64,000 nt of DNA from positions 216,181 to 280,180 of the forward strand of contig NZ_JSWG01000008.1 in assembly GCF_000797465.1 (NCBI RefSeq), given 5' to 3'. A program made the translations under genes and the position numbers. Under the pieces are notes generated by a model, which ran no database searches, was not told where the DNA came from, and saw only the letters and a list, made by a program, of their open reading frames with translations. This stretch comes from Psychroserpens jangbogonensis. GTDB taxonomy: Bacteria > Bacteroidota > Bacteroidia > Flavobacteriales > Flavobacteriaceae. Of the stretch, positions 16,949 to 25,776 are shown piece by piece. Every line of letters begins with the position of its first letter. Within the stretch, counting starts at the first letter, position 1.

Positions 16949-17521
16949 ATGAAAATTTCAGAAAGAGAAATGTCAAAACACGTCATAGATCCTAATCAGT
17001 GGATTAAACTATATTCCGATTATCTTTTTAATTACACCATTACGCGGGTAAATGACAGAGAAATTGCTAAAGATTTAGTGCAAGATACTTTTGTGGCTGG
17101 TTTAAAATCTATGAAAAATTTTAAAGGCGAGGCAAGTGAACGTACGTGGCTTATTTCCATTTTAAAACGTAAAGTAATAGATCATTACCGAAAGATTAAT
17201 TCTAACAAGGGGAAAGCTGAAGTTAGAATGACATATAATACAGATGAAAGCGAAGGTGATTGGCTGGAAGAGCGAGTAGCTGATCCTTTTGATAAAACTG
17301 CCGAAGATAGCATTGAAAACACCGAATTAGGTAATGCTATTAATAATTGTCTAGAAAAACTACCAGAAAAACAAGCGCAGGTCTTCGAAATGAAAACAAT
17401 CCTAAACTATGAAACTGAGGCCATTTGTAATGAATTAAATATTACTGCGTCTAATCTATGGGTAATTATTCATAGAGCGCGAGTAGCTATGGCAAGTTGC
17501 CTTGAAAAAACTTGGTTTTAA
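16949..17521 (+). CDS. ECF-type sigma-70 factor
   Basis: RNA polymerase sigma factor of the ECF group, 190 residues. Region 2 is seen at about 20-75 (LFNYTITRVNDREIAKDLVQDTF, then the SERTWLISILKRKVIDHYRK DNA-melting helix), and region 4 at about 130-185 (LPEKQAQVFEMKTILNYETEAICNELNI). ATG at 16970 (MSKHVIDPNQW) is a good alternative start and fits a possible -7 box at 16939. It is followed after two bases by a small zinc-binding protein that looks like its anti-sigma factor. It lies 22 bases after the epimerase gene, so it may share that operon or be expressed alone. Confidence 0.92.
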   Translation: MKISEREMSKHVIDPNQWIKLYSDYLFNYTITRVNDREIAKDLVQDTFVAGLKSMKNFKGEASERTWLISILKRKVIDHYRKINSNKGKAEVRMTYNTDESEGDWLEERVADPFDKTAEDSIENTELGNAINNCLEKLPEKQAQVFEMKTILNYETEAICNELNITASNLWVIIHRARVAMASCLEKTWF

Positions 17522-17523
17522 TA

Positions 17524-17775
17524 ATGAGTAACAAAATAATAATTCCGTGTGATGAAGCGAATCATGTTTGTGATAAAACACAATACAAGGAAGCTACATT
17601 ATGGGAAAAAATAAAATTAAATATCCATTTAATTTATTGCAATATGTGCAGAAAATACACAAAGCGAAATGCACGATTAACAAAAATCGTAACTAAAGAT
17701 CCTGTCTCAATGGATCCTTCAGCTAAAGAAAGCTTAAAATCTGCTTTTGAACAAGAATTAGCTAAACATCAATAA
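17524..17775 (+). CDS. soluble zinc-binding anti-sigma-like protein
   Basis: An 83-residue protein with the zinc-binding anti-sigma (ZAS) pattern C9-x25-H35-x3-C39-x2-C42 (PCDEANHVC, then HLIYCNMC), and a further Cys16. There is no membrane segment, so it would be cytoplasmic like RsrA-type redox anti-sigma factors. It follows the ECF sigma stop by two bases, the normal place for a partner anti-sigma factor. A TTG frame opening at 17512 is possible, but ATG 17524 is preferred. The last 18 bases overlap the convergent UbiA-like gene. Anti-sigma role is inferred from motif plus position. Confidence 0.75.
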   Translation: MSNKIIIPCDEANHVCDKTQYKEATLWEKIKLNIHLIYCNMCRKYTKRNARLTKIVTKDPVSMDPSAKESLKSAFEQELAKHQ

Positions 17776-18591
17776 TAAGATTACCCACCAAATCGGTAAA
17801 CTCTCCACCCAAAACGAACTATAATATTGTCCCTGTTTCTTAGTCGAAAAATTCAAAAACAACAAGGTTGCAACAACAATTAAAACTAGAGATAGTGTGT
17901 TATTGAGGTTGATATCGTCTTTAAAATATTCTAAGGCCAGTAATAAAAACAATAATAGTATTCCAATTACTTTTGTTCGGCTCACTCCTATTCGCTGTGG
18001 AATTGTAGACAATTTTAAACTATCGTAGTTTAAATCCCTAATTTCAAATGGCAGCATTAAAACAATAACAAAAATAAAACGTTGAATTGCACTTATAACA
18101 ACATCATCATTTATATCAAATTCATCATTAATTAACGGTAAAAAAACAGTAACTCCCGACCACACCATTGCTATAATGTAAACTTTAAGACCGCTTATAC
18201 TTCGCAACTGTTTCTTTTTATCAATGAAAATTCGATTAGGCAATAATGGGATAGCATATAAAAACGTCACAACACCAAAAATCAAAATAGCAATTAGAGA
18301 TGCCTTATTTAATTGTACTGCAAAAAAGCACATAACCAAAAAACATAATAGAGAAAAGACTTGTATTGCCTTTAGTTTACTTGATAAGCTTCTATGATGA
18401 AATTTTGCTAATCCAAAGTACTTTACAAAGTTGTATCCAGTTATGGAAGCAAATCCAATAAAACTCAACACATTTATATCAACAGACGCGCCAAATTCTA
18501 AACAAGTAACATAAGACATTGCTACAATAGCCAAAGCCACATGGACACTACTATTGATGTAAAAATCAAATACCGATTTTAAAGCACGCAT
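17758..18591 (-). CDS. UbiA-like polytopic membrane protein
   Basis: A 277-residue membrane protein with about eight hydrophobic helices and the general outline of the UbiA prenyltransferase superfamily: a late loop reads PFEIRDLNYDSLKLSTIPQRIG, like the second Asp-rich motif (DxRDxxxD followed by T.P...G). The first motif, NDxxDxxxD in active UbiA enzymes, is not visible; the equivalent loop reads YNFVKYFGLAKFHH. It may therefore be inactive as a classical prenyltransferase or use a different chemistry. It converges on the anti-sigma gene with an 18-base overlap, and is divergent from gcvP across a 122-base control region. Confidence 0.7.
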   Translation of the reverse strand: MRALKSVFDFYINSSVHVALAIVAMSYVTCLEFGASVDINVLSFIGFASITGYNFVKYFGLAKFHHRSLSSKLKAIQVFSLLCFLVMCFFAVQLNKASLIAILIFGVVTFLYAIPLLPNRIFIDKKKQLRSISGLKVYIIAMVWSGVTVFLPLINDEFDINDDVVISAIQRFIFVIVLMLPFEIRDLNYDSLKLSTIPQRIGVSRTKVIGILLLFLLLALEYFKDDINLNNTLSLVLIVVATLLFLNFSTKKQGQYYSSFWVESLPIWWVILLLMFS

Positions 18592-18677
18592 ATCACAAAA
18601 ATAGGGAAACTGTTAATAACCGATTCAAATGGTTGAAAAGTTTCATTTTCGTTAACAATTAAAGGTCAATAATTGCT

Positions 18678-18685
18678 TAATTTTG
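18678..18685 (+). promoter_or_regulatory. -7 element for gcvP
   Basis: TAATTTTG (TAnnTTTG), 28 bases before the gcvP ATG, in the divergent gap between the UbiA-like gene and gcvP. No good -33 TTG was found at the right distance. Confidence 0.4.
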
Positions 18686-18713
18686 CGAAAATAAAATTCA
18701 ACTCAAATAATTA

Positions 18714-21563
18714 ATGAATACAGCAGATTTTTCACTTCGTCACATTGGTCCTAGAGAAGAGGATCAAAAGCAAATGTTACAAAAGGTTGGTGTGGATTCT
18801 ATGGAACAATTACTCCATGAAACAATTCCAGACGGCATTCGTTTAAAATCAGAATTAGATCTTGACGAACCAATGAGCGAGCAAGAATATTTGCTCCACA
18901 TTTACAATCTTTCAAAGAAAAACAAAGTTTTCAAAACATATATAGGTTTAGGTTACCACCCAACCATTATGCCTGCTGTAATTCAACGTAATATTTTAGA
19001 AAATCCAGGTTGGTATACTGCTTATACTCCATACCAAGCAGAAATTGCACAAGGTCGTTTAGAAGCTTTGTTGAATTTCCAAACCATGGTTACTGAACTT
19101 ACTGGAATGGAAATTGCTAACGCATCACTTTTAGATGAAAGTACTGCTGTAGCAGAAGCAATGAGTTTATTGTTTTCTGTTCGTGAAAGAGATCAAAAAA
19201 AGGCTGGAATAAATAAGTTTTTTGTTTCTGAAAACATCCTTCCGCAGACACTATCCTTATTGCAAACTAGATCTGCTCCAATTGGTATTGAATTAGTTAT
19301 TGGTAAAGAAGAAGACTTCGATTTTACTGAAGATTTCTTTGGTGCTATTTTACAGTACCCAGGAAAACATGGGCAAATAACTGACATTAAATCATTTATA
19401 GAAAAAGCAAATTCATCTCGTATAAAAGTCGCTGTTGCTGCGGATATCATGAGCTTAGTTAAACTTGAAGCTCCTGGTAAATTTGGTGCAGATGTCGTAG
19501 TTGGTACCACACAACGTTTTGGTATCCCTATGGGTTATGGTGGTCCACATGCCGCTTACTTTGCAACTAAAGAAGCATATAAAAGAGATATTCCAGGTCG
19601 TATTATTGGTGTGACTAAGGATGCGAACGGAAATAGAGCTTTGCGTATGGCACTACAAACTCGTGAGCAACATATAAAACGTGACAAAGCAACATCAAAC
19701 ATTTGTACTGCTCAGGTTTTACTTGCTGTAATGGCTGGAATGTATACAGTATATCATGGACCAAAAGGTTTAGAATTTATTGCTAATAACATCCATAATA
19801 AAGCAGTTACTGTATCAAATGCAATTCAAGATTTAGGATTTGAACAAACGAATAGTTCATTTTTTGATACACTTCACTTTAAAGCAGATGTAAATGCTAT
19901 AAAAGCAGAAGCAGAAAGCAAAAAAATGAACTTCCATTATCCTAATGCACATGAGGTTGTGTTATCGATAAATGAACCTACAACTCTTGAGGAGCTAAAT
20001 AAAATAGTTGCAATTTTCGCGAAAAGCATAAAGAAAGAAGCTACCAAAATTGGTAAACTTTCAGATGAAAACGCAATTGATAGTCCATTGAGACGTCAAT
20101 CTACATTTTTACAAGAACCTGTATTTAATTCGCATCATTCTGAAACAGAATTAATGCGCTACATCAAACAATTAGAACGAAAGGATTTAGCTCTAAATCA
20201 TTCCATGATCTCATTAGGCTCATGTACTATGAAACTTAATGCAGCTTCTGAAATGCTACCTTTAAGCTGGTTTAAATGGGGGAAAATTCATCCCTTTGCA
20301 CCAATTGAGCAAACTAAAGGCTATCAAACCGTTTTAAAAGAGTTAGAAGACCAACTAACAGAGATTACAGGATTTGCTGGCACATCTTTGCAACCTAATT
20401 CGGGAGCTCAAGGCGAATTTGCAGGATTAATGGTTATAAGAGCGTATCACGAATCTCGTGACGAAAAACATAGAAACATTTGTATTATTCCATCATCTGC
20501 ACACGGAACAAATCCAGCAAGTGCAGTAATGGCAGGAATGAAAGTAGTAGTTACAAAATCTACTGAAGAAGGAAATATTGATGTTGATGATTTAAGAGAG
20601 AAAGCCGAGCTACATAAAGACAATCTTGCAGCACTTATGGTTACTTATCCTTCAACACATGGTGTTTATGAAGCTTCAATAAAAGACATTACTCAAATTA
20701 TTCATGATAATGGTGGGCAAGTTTATATGGATGGCGCAAACATGAATGCTCAAGTAGGATTAACTAATCCTGGAAACATTGGTGCAGATGTTTGTCATCT
20801 TAACTTACACAAAACATTTGCAATACCTCATGGAGGTGGTGGACCAGGTGTAGGACCAATATGTGTTGCAAAACAATTGGTTCCTTTTTTACCAGGAAAT
20901 CCATTAGTGAAAACTGGAGGAAAGCAAGCTATTACGGCAATTTCTGCTGCTCCTTTTGGCTCTTCATTAGCATGTTTAATTTCATATGGTTACATCAAAA
21001 TGTTAGGTGCATCAGGATTAAAACGCTCTACTGAAGTTGCAATTCTTAATGCTAATTATATCAAGAAACGCTTAGAAGGGTCTTATGAAACATTGTATTC
21101 TGGAGAACTTGGACGTGCTGCTCATGAAATGATAATCGACTGCAGGCCTTTTAAAGTTAATGGTGTTGAAGTTGTAGATATCGCAAAACGTTTAATGGAT
21201 TATGGTTTTCATGCTCCAACGGTATCATTCCCTGTTGCAGGAACTATGATGATTGAACCTACAGAAAGTGAAAGCAAGCAAGAAATGGATCGTTTTTGTG
21301 ATGCTATGATTTCTATTAGACATGAAATTGATAGCGTATCTAAAGACGATAATAATAACATGCTGAAAAACGCACCACATACCATGAGTATGATAACTGA
21401 TGATGAATGGTTACTGCCTTATACTCGTCAGCAAGCGGCTTTCCCACTAGACTATGTAAGAGATAACAAATTTTGGCCAAGTGTTCGTCGAGTAGACGAT
21501 GCCTATGGCGACAGAAATTTAATTTGTACTTGTGCTCCAATTGAAGCTTACATGGAGGCTTAA
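18714..21563 (+). CDS. gcvP: glycine dehydrogenase (decarboxylating), P-protein
   Basis: PLP enzyme of the glycine cleavage system that decarboxylates glycine and passes the aminomethyl group to the H-protein lipoyl arm. At 949 residues it is the single-chain form (N- and C-terminal halves fused). The N terminus RHIGPREEDQKQML and the glycine-rich GGGGPGVGP after the PLP lysine K700 (LNLHKTFAIPHGGGG) are diagnostic. No gcvT or gcvH is in the window. It is followed by a long hairpin that probably ends its transcript. Confidence 0.98.
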   Translation: MNTADFSLRHIGPREEDQKQMLQKVGVDSMEQLLHETIPDGIRLKSELDLDEPMSEQEYLLHIYNLSKKNKVFKTYIGLGYHPTIMPAVIQRNILENPGWYTAYTPYQAEIAQGRLEALLNFQTMVTELTGMEIANASLLDESTAVAEAMSLLFSVRERDQKKAGINKFFVSENILPQTLSLLQTRSAPIGIELVIGKEEDFDFTEDFFGAILQYPGKHGQITDIKSFIEKANSSRIKVAVAADIMSLVKLEAPGKFGADVVVGTTQRFGIPMGYGGPHAAYFATKEAYKRDIPGRIIGVTKDANGNRALRMALQTREQHIKRDKATSNICTAQVLLAVMAGMYTVYHGPKGLEFIANNIHNKAVTVSNAIQDLGFEQTNSSFFDTLHFKADVNAIKAEAESKKMNFHYPNAHEVVLSINEPTTLEELNKIVAIFAKSIKKEATKIGKLSDENAIDSPLRRQSTFLQEPVFNSHHSETELMRYIKQLERKDLALNHSMISLGSCTMKLNAASEMLPLSWFKWGKIHPFAPIEQTKGYQTVLKELEDQLTEITGFAGTSLQPNSGAQGEFAGLMVIRAYHESRDEKHRNICIIPSSAHGTNPASAVMAGMKVVVTKSTEEGNIDVDDLREKAELHKDNLAALMVTYPSTHGVYEASIKDITQIIHDNGGQVYMDGANMNAQVGLTNPGNIGADVCHLNLHKTFAIPHGGGGPGVGPICVAKQLVPFLPGNPLVKTGGKQAITAISAAPFGSSLACLISYGYIKMLGASGLKRSTEVAILNANYIKKRLEGSYETLYSGELGRAAHEMIIDCRPFKVNGVEVVDIAKRLMDYGFHAPTVSFPVAGTMMIEPTESESKQEMDRFCDAMISIRHEIDSVSKDDNNNMLKNAPHTMSMITDDEWLLPYTRQQAAFPLDYVRDNKFWPSVRRVDDAYGDRNLICTCAPIEAYMEA

Positions 21564-21590
21564 TTCAAGCGTTTGAACATCGTAAAAACA

Positions 21591-21637
21591 AAAGGCAAAA
21601 TATTAACGTTTCATTTAATGTTAGTATATTGCCTTTT
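21591..21637 (+). terminator. hairpin terminator after gcvP
   Basis: Seventeen-base arms at 21591-21607 and 21620-21636 (AAAGGCAA...TTGCCTTT outside, ATTAAC/GTTAG inside) pair with one mismatch and one G-U, then a short T run. It lies inside the frame that can be read upstream of the next gene, showing that that gene starts at 21672 and not earlier. Confidence 0.75.
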
Positions 21638-21671
21638 AACATTTATGATTCTAAATCAGAAATCACAATTT

Positions 21672-22730
21672 ATGAGTATTAAGATAACAGGTACTGGAAG
21701 TTTTATTCCTAGTCGTATTGAAAAGAACGAAGATTTCTATAACCATGAATTTTTAAATGCAGATGGTTCAACGATTAATAGTCCAAATGAAATTATCGTT
21801 GATAAATTTAAAGCCATTACAGGAATTCAGGAAAGGCGTTATATAAAATCTGACCTATTAAATTCTGATATTGCCTTTTTTGCAGCTGAAAAAACTATCG
21901 CTGATGCTAAAATTGACAAAGAAACATTAGATTATATCATTGTTGCTCACAACTATGGTGATGTTAAACATAATGCAGAACAAAGTGATACTGTACCTAG
22001 TATAGCCTCAAGAGTAAAGCATTTATTAAAAATTAAAAATCCAAAATGTGTTGGTTATGATTTACTGTTTGGATGTCCTGGATGGATAGAAGGTGTGATT
22101 CAAGCAAAAGCATTTATTTCATCAGGTATCGCAAAACGATGCTTAGTTATTGGTACTGAGACTCTATCTCGTGTTGTTGACAAACATGATCGTGATTCTA
22201 TGATTTATAGTGATGGCGCAGGTGCTGTTATTGTTGAAGAATCTGAAGAAGATGGTGGAATTATAGCTCACGAAACTGCCACATTCACATATGATGAAGC
22301 GCATTTTATATACTTTGGTGAAACCAATCATCCAGAGATCACAGATCAACGTAGATATATTAAAATGTATGGTCGCAAGATTTATGAATTTGCTTTAACT
22401 AATGTACCTCTAGCCTTAAAATCATGCTTAGAAAAAAGTGGTTACGGTATTAATGATGTTAAAAAAATATTGATTCATCAAGCCAATGAAAAAATGGATG
22501 AAGCCATCGTTAAACGATTTTATAAGCTTCATAATATGGAAATGCCAGAAGGCATTATGCCAATGACCATAAACACTCTTGGAAATTCTAGTGTAGCAAC
22601 CGTACCTACGTTGTATGATATGATTTTGAAAGGTAAACTTGAAAATCAAGAAATCAATAAAGGTGATGTGATATTGTTTGCAAGTGTTGGTGCTGGAATG
22701 AATATTAATGCAATTGTTTACAAGCATTAA
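21672..22730 (+). CDS. 3-oxoacyl-ACP synthase III-like protein
   Basis: Ketosynthase of the FabH/KAS III family, 352 residues from ATG 21672 (MSIKITGTGSFIPSRIEKN). The catalytic triad is intact: C135 in DLLFGCPGW, H269 in LIHQAN and N305 in LGNSSVA. It probably condenses an acyl-CoA with an acyl-carrier substrate. The inserted segment FLNADGSTINSPNEIIVDKF is longer than in housekeeping FabH, so this is more likely a specialised paralogue than the main FabH. The frame is open back to 21573, but that stretch covers the gcvP terminator, so the longer start is rejected. ProC begins one base after its stop. Confidence 0.9.
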   Translation: MSIKITGTGSFIPSRIEKNEDFYNHEFLNADGSTINSPNEIIVDKFKAITGIQERRYIKSDLLNSDIAFFAAEKTIADAKIDKETLDYIIVAHNYGDVKHNAEQSDTVPSIASRVKHLLKIKNPKCVGYDLLFGCPGWIEGVIQAKAFISSGIAKRCLVIGTETLSRVVDKHDRDSMIYSDGAGAVIVEESEEDGGIIAHETATFTYDEAHFIYFGETNHPEITDQRRYIKMYGRKIYEFALTNVPLALKSCLEKSGYGINDVKKILIHQANEKMDEAIVKRFYKLHNMEMPEGIMPMTINTLGNSSVATVPTLYDMILKGKLENQEINKGDVILFASVGAGMNINAIVYKH

Positions 22731-22731
22731 A

Positions 22732-23520
22732 ATGGACAAAAAGATTGCAATTATTGGTGGAGGAAACTTAGGTCAAGCAATTGCTTCTGGTTTATTATCA
22801 GAAAATTTCAAAGCTTCAAATCTTACAATTACACGGCATAAAACCGATTTATTATCTGATTTTAAAGATCAAGGTATTGAAGTTACATCTAATAATGTTG
22901 ATGCTGTAAAAACATCCCAAATTATAATTATTGCTGTAAAACCTTATAAGATTGAATCTGTATTAAAAGAAGTTTCATCTCATATTACTAAAGAGCATTT
23001 AATAATTTCTGTAGTAAGTGATTTTACAATTGAAGCTATTAACACAAATCTTCAATCCTCTCCTGTAATATTTAGAGCCATGCCTAATACGGCGTCTTCC
23101 GTTAATGAATCTATGACTTGCATTGCATCACATAATGCTTCAGAAGAAGACACTAAAACAGTAACTTCTATTTTTAATTCTTTAGGAGAAACCATAAGAA
23201 TCGACGAACAACTCATGGATGCTGCAACGGTTCTAGGTGCTTGTGGAATTGCTTATGTTCTCCGTTTTATAAGAGGGATGATTCAAGGTGGAATTGAAAT
23301 AGGTTTTGATGCAAAAACTGCAACGCAAATTGCCACACAAACCGTTAAAGGAGCAAGTGAGCTTTTATTGCAAAAAGGAAATCATCCAGAAGCTGAGATT
23401 GATAAGGTAACAACTCCAAAAGGTTGTACAATTGCAGGTTTAAACGAAATGGAGCATCAAGGATTTAGTTCGGCATTAATTAAAGGGATTAAAACCTCAT
23501 ATGATAATATTTCAGATTAA
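22732..23520 (+). CDS. proC: pyrroline-5-carboxylate reductase
   Basis: NAD(P)H-dependent last step of proline synthesis. The Rossmann motif KKIAIIGGGNLGQAIASGLL is at the start, VIFRAMPNTASSVNESM is the family's AMPN substrate loop, and the C-terminal TTPKGCTIAGLNEMEHQGF matches the P5CR dimer domain signature. ATG 22732 is chosen: the longer frame from 22708 runs inside the KAS III gene. It sits one base after the KAS III gene and its stop overlaps the start of the next gene, so translation is probably coupled. Confidence 0.97.
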   Translation: MDKKIAIIGGGNLGQAIASGLLSENFKASNLTITRHKTDLLSDFKDQGIEVTSNNVDAVKTSQIIIIAVKPYKIESVLKEVSSHITKEHLIISVVSDFTIEAINTNLQSSPVIFRAMPNTASSVNESMTCIASHNASEEDTKTVTSIFNSLGETIRIDEQLMDAATVLGACGIAYVLRFIRGMIQGGIEIGFDAKTATQIATQTVKGASELLLQKGNHPEAEIDKVTTPKGCTIAGLNEMEHQGFSSALIKGIKTSYDNISD

Positions 23521-24050
23521 TGTACGAAAACAGCTATCCAAATAAACGATTTAAGCATACTGTTCAATTTCTAAAACAACACGTAACTACCTCAGAAACC
23601 ATATTGGATTTAGGTGTTGAAAATCCATTATCTGATATTTTAAAAACCAATGGCTATTCAGTTAATAACACTTCAGGTTTAGATTTAGATTTAGATACTT
23701 CCGAAATAGAAAATTCGAATACTAAAGTAGTGACTGCATTTGAAATTTTCGAACACCTCCTCTCTCCTTTCACTGTTTTAAAATCGATTAAATCTGACAA
23801 ACTAGTGGTTAGCATACCTCTTAAACTCTGGTTTGCATCAGCATACCGAAGTAAAACTGACATGAGAGACAGACACTATCATGAATTTGAAGATTGGCAA
23901 TTTGATTGGCTATTGGAAAAATCTGGCTGGAAGATAATGGCTTCAGAAAAATGGACTAATCCAACAAAAAAGATAGGAATTAGACCATTCCTTCGATTGT
24001 TTACTCCAAGATATTATATTGTTTATGCTGAAAGAATTTCTCAGTCTTAA
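23520..24050 (+). CDS. small methyltransferase-like protein
   Basis: A 176-residue protein with a shortened class I methyltransferase outline: SETILDLGVENPLSDIL stands where motif I should be but lacks the GxGxG glycines, and FEIFEHLLSPFTVLKSIKS fits motif II/III. The end (RDRHYHEFEDWQFDWLLEKSGWKIMASEKW) is like the last strand region of SAM-dependent methyltransferases of the Methyltransf_11/23 type. The start ATG overlaps the proC stop (TAATG). With a degraded SAM loop, enzyme activity is uncertain. A glycosyltransferase gene follows 63 bases on. Confidence 0.65.
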   Translation: MYENSYPNKRFKHTVQFLKQHVTTSETILDLGVENPLSDILKTNGYSVNNTSGLDLDLDTSEIENSNTKVVTAFEIFEHLLSPFTVLKSIKSDKLVVSIPLKLWFASAYRSKTDMRDRHYHEFEDWQFDWLLEKSGWKIMASEKWTNPTKKIGIRPFLRLFTPRYYIVYAERISQS

Positions 24051-24075
24051 ATTCCAAAATCCAATACTGTTTCCG

Positions 24076-24083
24076 TAGTTTTG
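24076..24083 (+). promoter_or_regulatory. possible -7 element for the glycosyltransferase gene
   Basis: TAGTTTTG (TAnnTTTG), 30 bases before the ATG at 24114. No clear -33 TTG. Confidence 0.35.
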
Positions 24084-24113
24084 AAACTAAGTTTACTAAA
24101 TTGAAATTTTTTA

Positions 24114-24968
24114 ATGAATTTCTACATCATCATTCCCGCTCATAATGAAGAAGATTCTATATCTCAAACTATAGAATCTCTGGTAAATCAAACCCTTTTA
24201 CCAAAACGTATTGTAGTTGTAAATGATAACTCAACAGACAGTACACAGCGTATTATTCAAAAATATATTGATACTTATAAATTCATTTCATTAGTAAATA
24301 ATAGCTCTTCTGACAAACATTTACCAGGCAGTAAAATTATAAATGCATTTTATAAAGGTTATGAAACCCTTGACGACAATTATGATATCATTTGTAAATT
24401 TGATGCTGATTTGATTTTCCCTAATAATTATCTAGAACAATTAGCCATTCACTTTAATCAAGATAAACAGCTTGGAATGGCAGCTGGATTTTGTTATATC
24501 GAAAATAATCAGCAATGGGTTTTAGAAAATTTAACTCGAAAAGATCATATTCGTGGTGCACTAAAAGCTTACAGAAAAGACTGCTTTCTAAACATTGGAA
24601 AACTCAAATCTTCTATGGGTTGGGATACTGTAGATGAACTTTTAGCCCAGTACTATAATTGGACTATTTTAACCGATGAATCCTTAAAGATTAAACATTT
24701 AAAACCAACTGGAAGCAGCTATAACAAAGCGTCAAAACACTTACAGGGTGAAGCTTTTTATAAAATGCGTTATGGCTTTTCAATTACTTTGATAACTGCT
24801 TTAAAAATGTCCTTAAAAAAGAGGAGTGCAACAGTTTTCAATAACTATATGAAAGGTTATTTTAAAGCAAAAAATTCTAACTTAGATTACCTTGTCACGA
24901 AAGATGAAGGCAAGTTTATTAGGAAATTAAGATGGAATGGGATTTTCGAAAAACTAAAGTTCAATTAA
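24114..24968 (+). CDS. family 2 glycosyltransferase
   Basis: A 284-residue inverting GT-A glycosyltransferase. The N terminus YIIIPAHNEEDSISQTIESL is the GT2 nucleotide-sugar site and CKFDADLIFPNNYL holds the DxD-type metal site; MGWDTVDELLAQ is the later acceptor-side motif. No transmembrane segment is evident, so it probably acts at the cytoplasmic membrane face with another polymer-making system. Its last bases overlap the convergent nuclease gene by four. The sugar and acceptor cannot be told from sequence. Confidence 0.9.
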   Translation: MNFYIIIPAHNEEDSISQTIESLVNQTLLPKRIVVVNDNSTDSTQRIIQKYIDTYKFISLVNNSSSDKHLPGSKIINAFYKGYETLDDNYDIICKFDADLIFPNNYLEQLAIHFNQDKQLGMAAGFCYIENNQQWVLENLTRKDHIRGALKAYRKDCFLNIGKLKSSMGWDTVDELLAQYYNWTILTDESLKIKHLKPTGSSYNKASKHLQGEAFYKMRYGFSITLITALKMSLKKRSATVFNNYMKGYFKAKNSNLDYLVTKDEGKFIRKLRWNGIFEKLKFN

Positions 24969-25774
24969 TTAAAACTCCAACCTTTATAACTACTTGAAGC
25001 CTCCAGCCTATTTTCAATACTATCGTCAAGTTCAGCGAAGAAATCTATACCTGTTAAGTCTTCAATCTCATCAATAGAAACTACAAACTTATACAAAGGT
25101 TGATTTGAATCTTTATGAGGCATTAAAAATGCAATCATTTTTGTGTTTCCCATATTATTATCAATCAGTACTTTATAAAACTGATTTGGCACACTTACAT
25201 CCTCATCACCAATGGTTTTCATCTGTCCTTTTAAAACACCTCCAGTAATTACAAAAACTCCATCATATTTTTTTGCCCAATACCTTACTTTCTGTTCAAG
25301 TGTATTCCAAACACCAGCATTAAATTGATGTTCTTGCGGACTAATATTACTTGTTAAGAAGGTTTCATCATGTGCTTCTTTACTAAATCGTCTATCTCCA
25401 GCAGGACACAAATGTCCCCTATCATAGCCCGATTTTTTATAATTCCTCCAATGTGCTGCTCCAGTTTTTACAGCCTTATCTATTTCAAAATAAGGGCGTT
25501 TCAAATTAGTATTAGATAAATGTGATGCCTTCAATTCGTATGCAACCCATTCGGCTTGCTCATGAGGTTCGCTGTATGATAAGGAATAATTTTCATGATG
25601 TACAATTTGACCTGTTGTACTAGATGGCAAGAAATACTCATTAGTATTTGTTTTAACTACTACTCCTTCTTCAATAATTTCTGTTGTTTCTTTGTCTTCA
25701 AGGACATATTCATAGCCAAAGACCAATAGAATAAGCAATATTGCTAAGACGGTATATAAAGATCGTTTATTCAA
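24965..25774 (-). CDS. DNA/RNA non-specific endonuclease (NUC1 family)
   Basis: A 269-residue secreted or membrane-tethered nuclease. An N-terminal hydrophobic segment (about 7-25) exports or anchors it. The beta-beta-alpha-metal active site shows DRGH with His121 as general base (SGYDRGHLCPAGDRRF) and the metal-binding Asn in LTSNISPQ. Such enzymes cut DNA and RNA without sequence specificity. It lies two bases downstream of a PafA-like phosphatase gene; together they could release phosphate from extracellular nucleic acid. No dedicated inhibitor gene is visible next to it, as expected if the protein is exported. Confidence 0.93.
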   Translation of the reverse strand: MNKRSLYTVLAILLILLVFGYEYVLEDKETTEIIEEGVVVKTNTNEYFLPSSTTGQIVHHENYSLSYSEPHEQAEWVAYELKASHLSNTNLKRPYFEIDKAVKTGAAHWRNYKKSGYDRGHLCPAGDRRFSKEAHDETFLTSNISPQEHQFNAGVWNTLEQKVRYWAKKYDGVFVITGGVLKGQMKTIGDEDVSVPNQFYKVLIDNNMGNTKMIAFLMPHKDSNQPLYKFVVSIDEIEDLTGIDFFAELDDSIENRLEASSSYKGWSFN

Positions 25775-25776
25775 AA

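Noticed and set aside
21573..21671. Thirty-three-residue N-terminal extension of the KAS III-like protein
   Set aside because: It crosses the 17-bp-arm terminator of gcvP and the protein gains a hydrophobic stretch not found in this family; ATG 21672 begins the conserved MSIKITGTG.
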